The notes: generated from the letters alone by a model not told the origin. A stretch of DNA of 64,000 nucleotides from Amorphophallus konjac (GCA_022559845.1 CM040124.1:67789491-67853490); one strand, 5' to 3'; positions 31,189-44,400 are shown, counted from the stretch's first letter. Numbers and translations: made by a program.

Positions 31189-32589
31189 TGTTGGGTTCGG
31201 TGCAGTATTCAGAGGGGGGGTGAATGAATATAAACCGTTTAAAAAAAAAACTTTCGCCCAGTTAAAATATGATGCTTACTAGAATTACTAGTTCGCAAAC
31301 AAGACAAGCTTAAAAGCTAATAATCAGTTGCAGAACAAAAACAAGCATACAGTGAGATCACTAGGATGCTAACTAGGCTGAATTAGACAAGGAGTCGCTC
31401 AACTAGAATTTCGCTCTCTTGACAGATTAAACTATTTTAAGAAAACTAATCCACTCTTCTGCTCAACCAGAAGCCAAACGCTTAGAGCGCCCCTATGCAA
31501 TCATCTAGCGGAAGCAAAAGCAGATAAACCAAACCACAATGCACAAGGGTTTTTAGGTGGTTCGGTCCTTCAGACCTACATCCACCCCACACTCAACCCG
31601 AGTGTGGCTTCCACTAGCTCACGCTAGAAATCGCAGACTCAGTCTGCAACAGGTGCTGCCACATAGCTTGACCAGGGGAACAACCTCCCCTCTTCCTCCA
31701 GACCAGGAGGGAACCAACCGGTGACTTCCAGTCACCAGCAAACCAGAGGTCGAAGACCTCTCTTCCTCCAACCGGAGGGACCCCTGGACTTGCAATCCAC
31801 AAGTCCAGAACTGGAGACAAGTCTCCCTTCCTCCAAACCGGAGGGAACCCACAAGTAGCTCCCAGCTACTTGCAACTGGAGATCAGATCTCCCTTCCTCC
31901 AAACCGGAGGGAACCCGACCTCAGACCAGAGGATCGGAAGTACACAGATAACCAAATGAAACAGGAAAAAAAATAAGAAAAGAAAAATACACAGCGATCA
32001 GAAAGCTGTAAAGACAAGTAACACAAATGTGGCTCGCATGGAGCTGACTGGCCTGGATTTGATCCACGGTCCAGTAGTCAGATCTTCAGGTAAGCTTCTT
32101 TCTTCTTCTCCACGAGCTCTCTCGCTCACTCTCTATCTCTCTTTCTCTTTCTTCTGCTCTCCTAATCTCTTACTCTCTGTTGCACTTCTTCTTCTTCACT
32201 CTTTCTTCTTTCTTCACACGAGCACTATCTCTCTCTCTTCTTCTCCTTCTGCTCTTCTTCTTTCTCTTTTCTTTTTCTCTGGATTGTGGCTCTCTATATG
32301 GACTTTTCTTCTCGCCAACTCGATCTCCCTTCTTCTGTGGAAGAAATCTCATATATATAGCAGCAGCAGCAGCTAGGGCGCGTGTGGCTTCCACAGCTCC
32401 CACCCTAAAAATTTGGATCACGTGGCAGTCTCTCAGCAGACTTCATTCCAGCCTCGGATCACGTGCTGCCAGTCACTGGGGAATATTTCTTCCTCGGACC
32501 TGCAAGGAGATGAAAATCATTAAAACTGAGGGCCACAATAACTAAATCTGCACGAAGTATGTAGTAGAAATTCTAGATGCACTGAGAAC

Positions 32590-33310
32590 GACATGAGATA
32601 CACACTGTAACAGAGATAACACTACAAAGAGAACGACACGAAGAAGATGAAAACAACACGAGGTAATAAGAAGAACGACACGAGATACATACGATGACTA
32701 CAGCACGAAGTAAAGAAAACGACACGACGTAATAAACAGCAAAGAGAACGGCACGAGAACAACATGGACTGGCAACAGAAACCGACACGAAGTGGTTGCA
32801 AACAAGCAAGACACGAGGTCTACGTAAAGCAACACGAAGTGTGGTCAAGGCGAGAAAGACACGAAGTCTAAAGCGAAAAACCAACACGAAGTCAGAAGAG
32901 TGACACGGCTATCACGACACGTGATGAAGCAGTGACACTAAAACAAAAAGACTCGAGGAACAACAGTAAGTGACACGAAGTTAAACAAGCAGACATAAAA
33001 GATGACACGAGATGCAACTAGAAAACAGAGAGAAGCGACACGAGGTTCACACAGAAACGACACGAGGTGGCACAGAAAGCAACACAAGGTGCTGCAATGT
33101 TCTGCACGCAGTGGAACAAAAACGACACGAAGATAAAGTTGACACGAAGTGAAAATGACACGAAGTGAAAACAACACTAAGACGATGAGAATAGCACGAG
33201 GTGAAGCGACACGGGGTTTACTGGGAAATGACTCGAAGTTCATCAGAACAAATCGAGCTGCTACAGTAAACAACACGAAGACAATCAAACAAAAACAACA
33301 CGAAGACAAT
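32590..33310. repeat. Array of about 30 GACACGAAGT-type motifs in the element D LTR
   Basis: The core ACACGARG recurs every 12-40 bp with varied spacers. The same array is in the other LTR at about 39540-40260. Open frames on the minus strand here come from the low-complexity repeats and are not genes. Confidence 0.88.
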
Positions 33311-33324
33311 GGATGCTACAGTGC

Positions 33325-33790
33325 AATATCTAGACTTGAAGTTCAGTTGAGTGTACATACTTCACCAATGAATCACTCACTGTACAGACTTACTATAGCA
33401 GTCTGATGTACAGACTTTGATGAACAGTCCAATGTATGTACTTGTACTGCAAACAACAATGTATAGACTTCATGTAAAAGCCCAATGTATGGATATTGAA
33501 ATCGAAGACCAATGTGCAGACTTGACAGTGAAGACTAGTGTGTAGACTTCAAGTTTAACTGTGGATGTACAGACTTGAAGAATAAGCCAGTGTATAGACT
33601 TGAAGATTGAAGGCGATGTACAGACTTTGATGACCAACACCAATGTATAGACTTAGGAGCATAAGACACGGCTGTACAGACTTCGCCTAAGACGCTGTAC
33701 ACACTTAGCCTAAGACAATGCATAGGCTTGAACGAGAGTCCAATGTATAGACTTGCATGATGCACAATTACACAGTCCAGTGTATAGACT
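33325..33790. repeat. Array of about 18 TGTAYAGACTT motifs in the element D LTR
   Basis: TGTATAGACTT and TGTACAGACTT alternate at 20-35 bp spacing, directly beside the ACACGARG array. The copy in the other LTR is at about 40275-40740. In element orientation this lies in the upstream part of the LTR. Confidence 0.88.
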
Positions 33791-34101
33791 TTGCTACCCA
33801 GACATGATATATGCAGAGACATGATATCTGACAGAATGCAATGCACATATATAAAGAGCAAATGCCATCAATGCTAGACATCATCATTCATGTTGCTATC
33901 AATATGCAGAATGCTCAAGAATAATAATGCATAGAAATGCACTTTGTTTATTGCAATCATCAAAACATAATAACATTGCTATCATCAAAATACAATATCA
34001 AATGCACTCAAATGCACTCACTGTCTTGCTATCATCAAAACCAAATAGCATTGCTATCATCAAGAGGACATAGCACATGCTTGTGCCTAAGAGGCACAAC
34101 A

Positions 34102-34307
34102 TTCTCCCCCTTTTTGATGATGGCAACAGAATGTGACAGTGAGTCACACACAAGATTTTCTCCCCCTTTGACATGATCAAAAAGAGAAAACCAGTAAAAA
34201 TATGAGTGCAAAGTGCAATATGCATGCAAATTCCTCTAGAACATTTTCCCCCTGAAAGTAAGACTCCCCTGAATTATTTCTCCCCCTAAATAAAAGCTCC
34301 CCCTTTG
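34102..34307 (-). other. Cluster of polypurine tracts of element D
   Basis: On the minus strand, GGGGGAGAA-type tracts lie at 34102-34116 (next to the LTR), 34157-34170, 34243-34256, 34277-34290 and 34296-34307, with more distant ones near 34899 and 35495. Multiple tracts before the 3' LTR are known in Sireviruses. Confidence 0.8.
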
Positions 34308-36104
34308 AGTAGGAATATGAACAGATAAACAAGGTAGAGAAAGTAGGAGGGTCACTTGACAACAGCTGAATCATAGGTTCAGAGAATAAGCCTGATTATA
34401 AACAATAGTTAAAGTATAAGAATCAGCAGCATATAATTTTGACAAAAATTCAGGTTTAACAGTGATAAATCTAGAGTAAAGAACCTGACCCCTGAAAAAG
34501 AGTTTATTGATTCCATTTATAGCAATGAATCTAGGGCACATGGTATTAATAGATAAGTCTGAAATAATACCCTTTTGTGTCTAAACATGGAAGTTCAAGA
34601 AAGGCAACTTGAATATGTATTGAGAAAAATAATTTTCACTCAATGACTTTTGATTTCAAGGGGTTACAGCAGTTTGATTTGCATTTTTCAAATTCCAGAG
34701 CCTGAACTAAGTAAATAGATCAGTGGCATTTATGCTGTTGACATTAGGTGTACACCTTGATCAGAGGCAAGTACCCCTAGTTACTAGGCATAAACTACTA
34801 GACCTATTTCAGATCAAAACCCTCAAAGAATAGTCTTCACTTTTGACATTAAGGGTACACCTTGATTAGAGGCCAGTACCCTCAGTTACTTGGTGAGGAC
34901 TCCCCCTATGGATTTGACCCTATGAACAGAGATATTATGAATCACCTCATGACATGTAAATTCTCCTACTTCTTCGGAGGAGTTTACAGTTTCTCAGTGC
35001 AATCAGCCATTGCTCTGTCACTATGTTCAGTTCATAGCATTTATGATCTTATTTACTGCTGCCCTTAATTCTTTTAGAGTGATTGTTTGAAAAACATTAC
35101 ACACTCTTGTTCACCTGTTCTAGACATTTCCAGATTAACACATTTAGGCATAAAAAAAAACTTTTTCTATTTTAGCCATGAGACAAAGATTGAGAGCTAT
35201 AAAAGTTTTCTTTTATCTCAAATTCTGAAGTGCAGACACTTAACTCTCCAATTTATAAAGGTTAAACCTTTAGTTATTTTCAATTTGTAGATGTGATTCT
35301 TATAAGTGAACAATTGCAATAATCACCACTCAATGTACTAAACCAGATACAGAACTGTTGTTCAGTGAAAAAGATGGGGAAAGGATAGCAATTTGCACTA
35401 TGGTTCAATGAGCAACTGATGACAAAGAATATGAATCATTTAAATGAGAACACTGAGAAGTGAATTGGATTTAATGAATTGAATAGAACTCTCAGCTCCC
35501 CCTGACATCATGATGCAAGAGATATGCTATGCAATCAATTCAGCTTTATGCATCCAAGTCATGAGCATTTTTATCCTTTTTCAGATTTTTCAAGATGTAA
35601 TGCAGTGCAAATCAGTCTTATATGCATTGATCAATTTCATTGACAGTCATGCAAATGATGTATGCAAACACTAGACACATGCATTGACTGTGTGCACTAA
35701 CTGACCCATTCAAGCTCAGTCCAAGTATGTAATCAAGCATGCAATGCATTGACACAAGACACAAGCATTATACAAAGTCTATATAGTGCATCAACTATAT
35801 ACACTAAAGACCATTCAAACTCAGTTCAGCAATTGGCAGGAGATGGCAACAGAAGAGCATCAGCTATATCCAAAGTAAAACTCAATAGCTGAGTCTGGAA
35901 TGCAGACTGATCAGCTAGACATGAAGAGAACATCCACAATCAATCAATCAAATCACATGAAGCTCACATTTTCAGATAATCGAATTTTTTAAAATAAAGT
36001 TCAGAACTAACCTGAAGAGTTGAATCATGGGGCTTTCATTTGAGTGCCTTGGCTAAAATACCCCTTTTATTATCTCTTACCAAGGCACACCTGCAACATG
36101 TCAA
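34308..36104. other. Element D non-coding 3' region
   Basis: AT-rich DNA without a convincing ORF on either strand, located where pol would be expected. Two direct repeats of about 55 bp (34737-34790 and 34848-34902) share TACACCTTGAT and AGTTACT. No RT or integrase motif was found. Confidence 0.75.
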
Positions 36105-37952
36105 TCAATATGATCTTGCAGGAACCCAAGCTGCCTTGGGTCCTGTATGAGCCATAACAGGTGTTCTGACTGATCTCTTAACAGAATTATCAACATAGCC
36201 CATCAACTTATAGCTGGACAAGGAATAACCAAATTGACCAGACTTACCATGATAACGAACAAAATTTAAGTTCCTTTTATGCACCTTATTGTAAGCATTA
36301 AGTTCATGTGCATGAACATTAAAATTTCTGTTATATGCATGGGCATGAGATTGGTGTAAGTGAACATGATTGGTTCTGTTATTCACATGGAAATTTTTCT
36401 TTTCATAACCAGACAGCCAACAGTTACCAGCTCTGTGACCTGGCTTTCCACAGTTGAAGCATGCAGAGTTTTTCTTTTTATCAATTGAATTATTTCTAAC
36501 AGAATCATTGAAAGCAGGGAATTTTACAAATTTAGAATTCAATCAATTTCCCTGAGCATGCCAGCAATTTTCAACCATGTGGCCCAATTTGCCACAATGA
36601 AAACATTGAGTGTTCTTTTCATGAGATGCATGATTTTTGACATGGAACAGTTTATCATGCATTTTAACAGCAGATAGATCATCTAATTTCATTTGTCTAC
36701 AATCATGCATGAGATGACCTATTTTATGACAGTAAAAACATTGAGGCCTTTTGGTTTGAGCAGAAGAGGGTTTCTTCACAGTAGGCTTCCTAGCAGGAAT
36801 TCTATCATACTTCAATTCATCCTTCTTCATCACAAAATAATCAGCCATCTCATGGCCAAATTTTCCACAGTAAAAATATTTGACATTCTTTCTTTTAACA
36901 TGAGACTGTTTTGCCTGAGACGTTTCAGCATACAGCTTTTTATTCTGTTTTGTTTTCTCGCTCTCAGTTTTCTTTTGCTTTTCAATCTGATTAGCAGGCA
37001 AACATGAAGGAGAAGCTGAAGTGCTAGCTAACTCAGAGCTACGCACAAAGGTTGTGTACAGTCTTTTTCTCTCTTTCTGTTTACTGCCTTCATCAGAGAC
37101 TTTCTTCTTAGATGTAGCCTTCAAATTTTCTTTATTCTTAAAAGATTCAAACAACGATTTGTTCAGTTCAGTGATTTCATTTTTGAGAGAAGAAATGAGC
37201 ATTTCAGAATTTGTGACTTTTTCATTAAGCATAGTATTGACAATTTTATAGCTGTCTATTTCTTCCATTAATATGCTCACTCTCTCACATTCATTTTCAA
37301 CAGAACTCTTCCCTTTTTCAAGTATTAAAAGTCTCTCAGAATTAGCAGAGTTCAGCAGCCTCAATTCTTCATTTTTATTTTCCAATAAAGAGATTTGTTC
37401 CTTACTCATATTCAGATCAGCTAAGCACATATCATGAGATGTTTTTAGTCTTTGACAGTTTTCACAGAGAACATTAGAGTTAATCTGTTCACATCTCTTT
37501 TTCAACCTTCTATTTTCAGATTTTAATTTTTTGGATACTTTGAACAAATCTTCATACATCACTATCAATTCATCAAAGGAGTATCCATCTGATTCAGAGC
37601 TTACCTGAGATGAGATCTCATCTTCATCATCCCGGTTGGCCATCAAGCAGCTATCACCTTGTTGATTATGCGCAGAAATGACTCCGTCATATATCTCCTT
37701 TCCAGATGTGCACCTGAGAGCAAAAGGGTACATATCAATATTGATTGCAGCTCTTAAGATGTTAAGAATTATGACATTGTCACGGTTCTTTATACTGTCC
37801 TCTTTAGACCACTTGGTCTCATCATGAGGCAGTTTGTGTGGGCCTTTAGATAGTAGGCTCCATAGTTTGGGATCTATGGAATCTACGTACACACATAGGC
37901 CTCCTAGCCAACTATCAAAGTTAGAACCGTCATAAACTGGAGGTCGACCCAT
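36105..37952 (-). pseudogene. Element D Gag with zinc knuckles (one in-frame TGA)
   Basis: The ATG at 37952 follows the primer site by about 190 bases. The N-terminus (RPPVYDGSNFDSWLGGL, LWSLLSKGP) is a Copia-type Gag. A coiled coil runs over about residues 140-260. The knuckles are CFYCHKIGHLMHDC, CFHCGKLGHMVENC and CFNCGKPGHRAGNC, plus a decayed one (YFYCGKFGHEMADYF) that has lost two Cys. A TGA at 36543-36545 splits it just before the last knuckle. The C-terminus ends GPKAAWVP, similar to the Gag-Pol junction of Sireviruses, then stops. Its own product might package RNA using a partner's enzymes. Confidence 0.88.
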
Positions 37953-38138
37953 TTAAGTAAGAGGCAACCAGATACAGCGCAGTAGACCAGATGACAGGGA
38001 ATGCAGCAAAACCAGATGAGCAAAGCAATGCACAAGTCGATAAAACAAAATATCGAGCACTGAAAGCACACTCTGAAAAGCACCAAACAAATCAGCAGGA
38101 TCCTCTGCAGATTGTCAGATCTGATAGATCAGAGACCC

Positions 38139-38150
38139 GCTCTGATACCA
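38139..38150 (-). other. Element D primer-binding site, initiator tRNA-Met
   Basis: On the minus strand TGGTATCAGAGC follows the LTR end after AAT. This fixes the orientation of D. Confidence 0.95.
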
Positions 38151-38152
38151 AT

Positions 38153-41049
38153 TGTTGGGTTCGGTGTAGTATTCAGAGGGGGGGTGAATGAATATAACCC
38201 GTTTAAAAAAAAAACTTTCGCCCAGTTAAAATATGATGCTTACTAGAATTACTAGTTCGCAAACAAGACAAGCTTAAAAGCTAATAATCAGTTGCAGAAC
38301 AAAAACAAGCATACAGTGAGATCACTAGGATGCTAACTAGGCTGAATTAGACAAGGAGTCGCTCAACTAGAATTTCGCTCTCTTGACAGATTAAACTATT
38401 CTAAGAAAACTAATCCACTCTTCTGCTCAACCAGAAGCCAAACGCTTAGAGCGCCCCTATGCAATCATCTAGCGGAAGCAAAAGCAGATAAACCAAACCA
38501 CAATGCACAAGGGTTTTTAGGTGGTTCGGTCCTTCAGACCTACATCCACCCCACACTCAACCCGAGTGTGGCTTCCACTAGCTCACGCTAGAAACCGCAG
38601 ACTCAGTCTGCAACAGGTGCTGCCACACAGCTTGACCAGGGGAATAACCTCCCCTCTTCCTCCAGACCAGGAGGGAACCAACCGGTGACTTCCAGTCACC
38701 AGCAAACCAGAGGTCGAAGACCTCTCTTCCTCCAACCGGAGGGACCCCTGGACTTGCAATCCACAAGTCCAGAACCGGAGACAAGTCTCCCTTCCTCCAA
38801 ACCGGAGGGAACCCACAAGTAGCTCCCAGCTACTTGCAACTGGAGATTAGATCTCCCTTCCTCCAAACCGGAGGGAACCCGACCTCAGACCAGAGGATCG
38901 GAAGTACACAGATAACCAAATGAAATAGAAAAAAAAATAAGAAAAGAAAAATACACAGCGATCAGAAAGCTGTAAAGACAAGTAACACAAATGTGGCTCG
39001 CATGGAGCTGACTGGCCTAGATTTGATCCACGGTCTAGTAGTCAGATCTTCAGGTAAGCTTCTTTCTTCTTCTCCACGAGCTCTCTCGCTCACTCTCTAT
39101 CTCTCTTTCTCTTTCTTCTGCTCTCCTAATCTCTCACTCTCTGCTGCACTTCTTCTTCTTCACTCTTTCTTCTTTCTTCACACGAGCACTATCTCTCTCT
39201 CTTCTTCTCCTTCTGCTCTTCTTCTTTCTCTTTTCTTTTTCTCTGGATCGTGGCTCTCTATATGGACTTTTCTTCTCACCAACTCGATCTCCCTTCTTCT
39301 GTGGAAGAAGGCTCATATATATAGTAGCAGCAGCAGCTAGGGCGCGTGTGGCTTCCACAGCTCCCGCCCTAAAAATTCGGATAACGTGGCAGTCTCTCAG
39401 CAGACTTCATTCCAGCCTCGGATCACGTGCTGCCAGTCACTGGGGAATATTTCTTCCTCGGACCTGCAAGAAGATGAAAACCATTAAAACTGAGGGCCAC
39501 AATAACTAAATCTGCACGAAGTATGTAGTAGCAATTCTAGATGCACTGAGAACGACACGAGATACACACTGTAACAGAGATAACACTACAAAGAGAACGA
39601 CACGAAGAAGATGAAAACAACACGAGGTAATAAGAAGAACGACACGAGATACATACGATGACTACAGCACGAAGTAAAGAAAATGACACGACGTAATAAA
39701 CAGCAAAGAGAACGGCACGAGAACAACATGGACTGGCAACAGAAACCGACACGAAGTGGTTGCAAACAAGCAAGACACGAGGTCTACATAAAGCAACACG
39801 AAGTGTGGTCAAGGCGAGAAAGACACAAAGTCTAAAGCGAAAAACCAACACGAAGTCAGAAGAGTGACACGGCTATCACGACACGTGATGAAGCAGTGAC
39901 ACTAAAACAAAAAGACTCGAGGAACAACAGTAAGTGACACGAAGTTAAACAAGCAGACATAAAAGATGACACGAGATGTAACTAGAAAACAGAGAGAAGC
40001 GACACGAGGTTCACACAGAAACGACACGAGGTGGCACAGAAAGCAACACGAGGTGCTGCAATGTTCTGCACGTAGTGGAACAAAAACGACACGAAGACAA
40101 AGTTGACACGAAGTGAAAACAACACTAAGACGATGAGAACAGCACGAGGTGAAGCGACACGGGGTTTACTGGGAAACGACTCGGAGTTCATCAGAACAAA
40201 TCGAGCTGCTACAGTAAACAACACGAAGACAATCAAACAAAAACAACACGAAGACAATGGATGCTACAGTGCAATGTCTAGACTTGAAGTTCAGTTGAGT
40301 GTACAGACTTCACCAATGAATCACTCACTGTACAGACTTACTATAGCAGTCTGATGTACAGACTTTGATGAACAGTCCAATGTATGGACTTGTACTGCAA
40401 ACAACAATGTATAGACTTCAAGTAAAAGCCCAATGTATGGATATTGAAATTGAAGACCAATGTGCAGACTTGACAGTGAAGACTAGTGTGCAGACTTCAA
40501 GTTTAACTGTGGATGTACAGACTTGAAGAATAAGCCAGTGTATAGACTTGAAGATTGAAGGCGATGTACAGACTTTGATGACCAACACCAATGTATAGAC
40601 TTAGGAGCATAAGACACGGCTGTACAGACTTCGCCTAAGACGCTGTACACACTTAGCCTAAGACAATGCATAGGCTTGAACGAGAGTCCAATGTATAGAC
40701 TTGCATAATGCACACTTACACAGTCCAGTGTATAGACTTTGCTACCCAGACATGATATATGCAGAGACATGATATCTGACAGAATGCAATGCACATATAT
40801 AAAGAGCAAATGCCATCAATGCTAGACATCATCATTCATGTTGCTATCAATATGCAGAATGCTCAAGAATAATAATGCATAGAAATGCACTTTGTTTATT
40901 GCAATCATCAAAACATAATAACATTGCTATCATCAAAATACAATATCAAATGCACTCAAATGCACTCACTGTCTTGCTATCATCAAAACCAAATAGCATT
41001 GCTATCATCAAGGCGACATAGCACATGCTTGTGCCTAAGAGGCACAACA
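38153..41049 (-). repeat. Element D 5' LTR (right copy, 2897 bp)
   Basis: Very close to 31189-34101. It is bounded by the minus-strand primer site on the left and by AGGCC on the right. Confidence 0.95.
39315..39323 (-). promoter_or_regulatory. Candidate TATA box of the element D 5' LTR
   Basis: ATATATATA is followed on the minus strand by a purine-rich leader. A competing candidate (TTTATATATG on the minus strand) lies near 40795, so the assignment is uncertain. Confidence 0.4.
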
Positions 41050-41443
41050 AGGCCGAGAGCCCCCTTCGGCCGAAAGGCACGCCGTGAAACGGCCGCCGAG
41101 AACCCCAGGCCGTGAGCCCCATTCGGCCAAAAGGCACGCCGAGAAGTGCTGCCGAAAGCCCCCTTGCCGGGCGCGCCGAGAAGCTCTCCGCCGAGAGTCC
41201 CTATCGGTGATTACGCCGAGAAGCTACAGGCCGAGAGAGCCGTGACGAGAGTATTCAAAACAAAGAGACCAAAAGTAATTGAAAGAAATTACAAGAAAAG
41301 TCAATGCAAAGAAGCTTCCAAGCTGCAAAATGAAAGATGATTAGCAGTCCCTAACTGAGAAATGGGTTCAGATGCTGAATTACGCACCTACAGGCACCGT
41401 GTCATTTATTCTGCACTCCCGCTACCTGCAAGTGGGGGGCATT
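41050..41443 (+). other. Element B 3' tail with GCCGAGA motifs and polypurine tract
   Basis: The first 200 bases are a cluster of GCCGAGARGC-type motifs in GC-rich DNA, like those in the LTRs. No gene seen. CAAGTGGGGGGCATT at 41429-41443 directly precedes the 3' LTR and is the plus-strand primer. Confidence 0.85.
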
Positions 41444-44400
41444 TGTTGACACCTGAAATATAATCAAAGATAAAGATGAGACGAAAGATCAGATTGAATC
41501 AAAAATGAAGACCCGAGGAACTCCTGCAAAATTAGGATTACGGAGAGTCCATTACTGAAGCTGTCACCCGGCTGAAGCCCTCCTCGGCCAAGCTGATGTC
41601 CGGTATTATCGTCGCTCAGACGGAAGTACTGATGAAGAACTGCAGTCCACTGACTGATGAAAATCCCCAGAAATATTCTGATGAAGCTATGCTAACTCAC
41701 CAATTGATGGGCCTTCACCTAGCCTGACGGACTCGAGGGACCGACAAATGAAGGGACAGATTAAGCAGCTTTAACAGCTCAAGGTTACTGATGAGGAAGC
41801 ATAAAAGACTAAAAGATCTAAACGGGCCCAGCCGTGTGGCGCCGAGAGCCCAACAAGACCCATATGAGGAAGGGGCGCCGGGAAGCCTACTGCCTCCGAA
41901 TAAGGCGCGTCGGGAGCTCATCAACCGGGCGCCGAGATGATCATGCCGATAGGGAGGGGGTGCTATGCCTATAAAACCCCCTTTCTCTCTAGACGAACAA
42001 GAAGACGAAGGAGAGAAGAAAAAACCTCATCCATAAAATAGATAGAAAAGAGAGAAGAGACACTACTGAAAAGAAGAGAAGAAGAAGAAGAAGCTCCAGG
42101 TGGGCTGCTCGGGGGAGGGAGAGGAGTCAATGCTCCACCCTCCCCCCCCCCCATGTTTGCTTTTATTTTGCTTTCCTCTGTATGTAATGGTATATGCCTT
42201 CATGCTTTAGCTATTCATATGAGGTCGAGAGCTCTTTTCTTCCCTGCCTCTGTTCCTCCCCTTACCCGTTTCTCGGCTTTAGCCTTGCAGTTGATGTAAG
42301 TGGTGATAATGAGATGAAATGAAATTTAGTGGTTGCCGTGCTCGATATTAGGCAATCAAAGTTTTGCCATTTGTCCTTCTATGAATGTATCTTTCATCTG
42401 AATGTCCAATATTCTAGACGTCTCGGTTTTCAGAGTCATCCCCGTGAGTCTGTGCTTCAAAGAGGAATGAAGTCAGGGCCCCAATCCTTATCTAATGGGT
42501 TATTGGGTCCTGTTTCCCTCTCCGCTCCTGTCTCGATGGCAGATTCTTCGCAGGCATCTGAGTTTCTTGCGAGGCCCCCAAGCTGTTTAGGAATCGGAGA
42601 CATCATTCTCTTGATTTCCTGAATTGCTGGCAATAGAAGATGTGTCCCGTCTGTAGACGAATGCAATCCCAGGAGGTTCTAATAAGTGATGACCTTGACC
42701 CTTCAGTCCCTCAGCAAAACCCTAATGCCATGGCATCGAAGTCCACAGTCCATACTGATTTGATCCCCAGATACGGTCCCAATCAAATCTGAATTCCAAA
42801 ACAGGGTTGTCGGAGCTTCTCGGCGCCACTGGGCCTCGGCGGCAGCAACAGCCCTCGGCGTAATGGTGAGCGCGCCAGGAACCAGCGCGTCGAGAACCCC
42901 CTTGCCTGTTCATCTTCCTATGCCGAGATCCCCTCTTTGGCTAATCAATCCGCGCCGAGATCCTCCTTTCAGGCCGATACACTCATACCAGGAGCCTGTC
43001 TCCTCATCTGCTTTTCAGCCCTTGTCCAACCTGTTATATCGGCTGAAGGGGATATTCATGGTCGCCATATGTACCTCAGGGATGAGATTAACGGGAGGAA
43101 ACCTCCCCTACATCATCTTAGATCAAATCCATTCATAACCCCATAACCTAAGGGGCCATACCAATGTATAAGCCCCGCCGGTTCTTGAGGGGATAGCAAG
43201 CATTGCCATGGGCACCTGCATCATCAGGGAGCCCAAGCCTTCTTTTCGGTTATCATTCCGTACCCGTGGATGACGGCCTATTTCCTTTGGCATGACCCGA
43301 AAGAAGGGGAAACGCTGCCGAAATTCTATCCGATAGGGTTAACCCCGGAAGGCCAAGGGAGTGTGATCGATACGCACCCCGCTTGACTCTATCCATCGGG
43401 AAAATGAATATCATAGACCCTCCAACCGAGCAGGGAGTTCAAAGGGGAAGATCCCCCGCTGTTTATCTGGATTCCATCCCGTCGCTACGTGGATGGCTTC
43501 CTATCCCTATTTGGCATGTCTATAAGCCTGGGGGATATGCCGCCCAATTCAATTCATCCAAGCTCGACACGTTAATCGTCTGCCGGCTCCCCTTTATATG
43601 CATGCCTGTTTAAGATGGGACACAGCCAACAAAGCCCCAATCCTCACTGTGGATTTCTGGGCCTTGTTTCCCCCCTCTATCCCTCGATGTCATCGATGAT
43701 TTAAACGTCGCGGAGTCTGTGATTTTCTTCTCAAATTTCTCAAGCCACTAGGGCCATTGCAGGGATCAGAAACCGTTATTTCTCGATCTCTTGGATGGTC
43801 GACAATATGAATGGCATGAAGCCTGTTCCTGAGAGTTCGAAGGCCCTGTGATTCTGATCTCTCGAACCCCTTTCACCTATGATTCCTTGTTGTCAACTTG
43901 GTACACCCCTGGCTCTTTCCTCATTTGCCTCTGAGTCCACCCCCCCCCCCAGGCCATGTCTGAATCCCGTGAAAAACCCCCAAAACAGGGTACCGTAAAA
44001 CCCCATAAGCCCTCACGGCGCCCAAGCATCAATTCCTTCTCGGCGCCATACCCTCTCGGCGCCATCAATGGCTCCCGGCGCGGCACTCAGCGCGCCGGGA
44101 ACCCTCAGGCCGAGAGCCTCTTCTTCCTCCCTTTGGCCTAGGCCGATAACCCCCTTCATGGCGCGCCGGGAGCTCCCTTCAGCCCACGCCGAGAAGCTGG
44201 GCCATACTCCTGATCCTTACGCCGAGAACCTCTTTCTTCTTGGCCTAAACCTTGATCCCCATGTTGTACCCATCCAAGGGATATACGGAGAACACTTGGC
44301 ATCCCTCAGGAAATAAATCAATGGGGAGGACCTCCCCTACATTGTTCTGTTCCGATCCGGATTTCTTTATAACCTTATGGACCTAAAGGGCTATGTCACT

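Larger units (their letters stand above)
31189..34101 (-). repeat. Element D 3' LTR (left copy, 2913 bp)
   Basis: It pairs with 38153-41049. The only clear length difference is one 16-bp unit (GACACGAAGTGAAAAT) near 33145-33165 that is absent from the right copy. The LTR contains the two short-motif arrays described separately and a TATA-like run at 32351-32359. Confidence 0.95.
31189..41049 (-). mobile_element. Element D: gag-only Sirevirus-like (Copia) retrotransposon, minus strand
   Basis: LTRs read TGTTGGGTTCGG to GGCACAACA on the plus strand (31189-34101 and 38153-41049), flanked by AGGCC at 31184-31188 and 41050-41054. The initiator-Met primer site is on the minus strand beside the right LTR, and AAAAAGGGGGAGAA lies on the minus strand beside the left LTR, so the element reads leftward. 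The internal 4.05 kb has Gag but no protease, integrase, RT or RNase H, and there are several polypurine tracts, a known Sirevirus mark. It resembles the TR-GAG type of non-autonomous element. Confidence 0.93.

Noticed and set aside
32029..32376. 115-codon Ser/Leu/Phe-rich frame in both element D LTRs, resembling membrane segments
   Set aside because: It is the opposite strand of a purine-rich leader with CT-repeats; hydrophobic appearance is due to composition.
32573..33309. Minus-strand frames rich in Val, Leu, Cys and Arg in the element D LTR (and 39537-40257)
   Set aside because: They come from translation of the ACACGARG repeats; both frames end within the array and have no domain.
34102..36104. 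Possible remnant of Copia integrase or RT in element D
   Set aside because: No motif of either enzyme was found in six frames; the region is AT-rich with only short frames.
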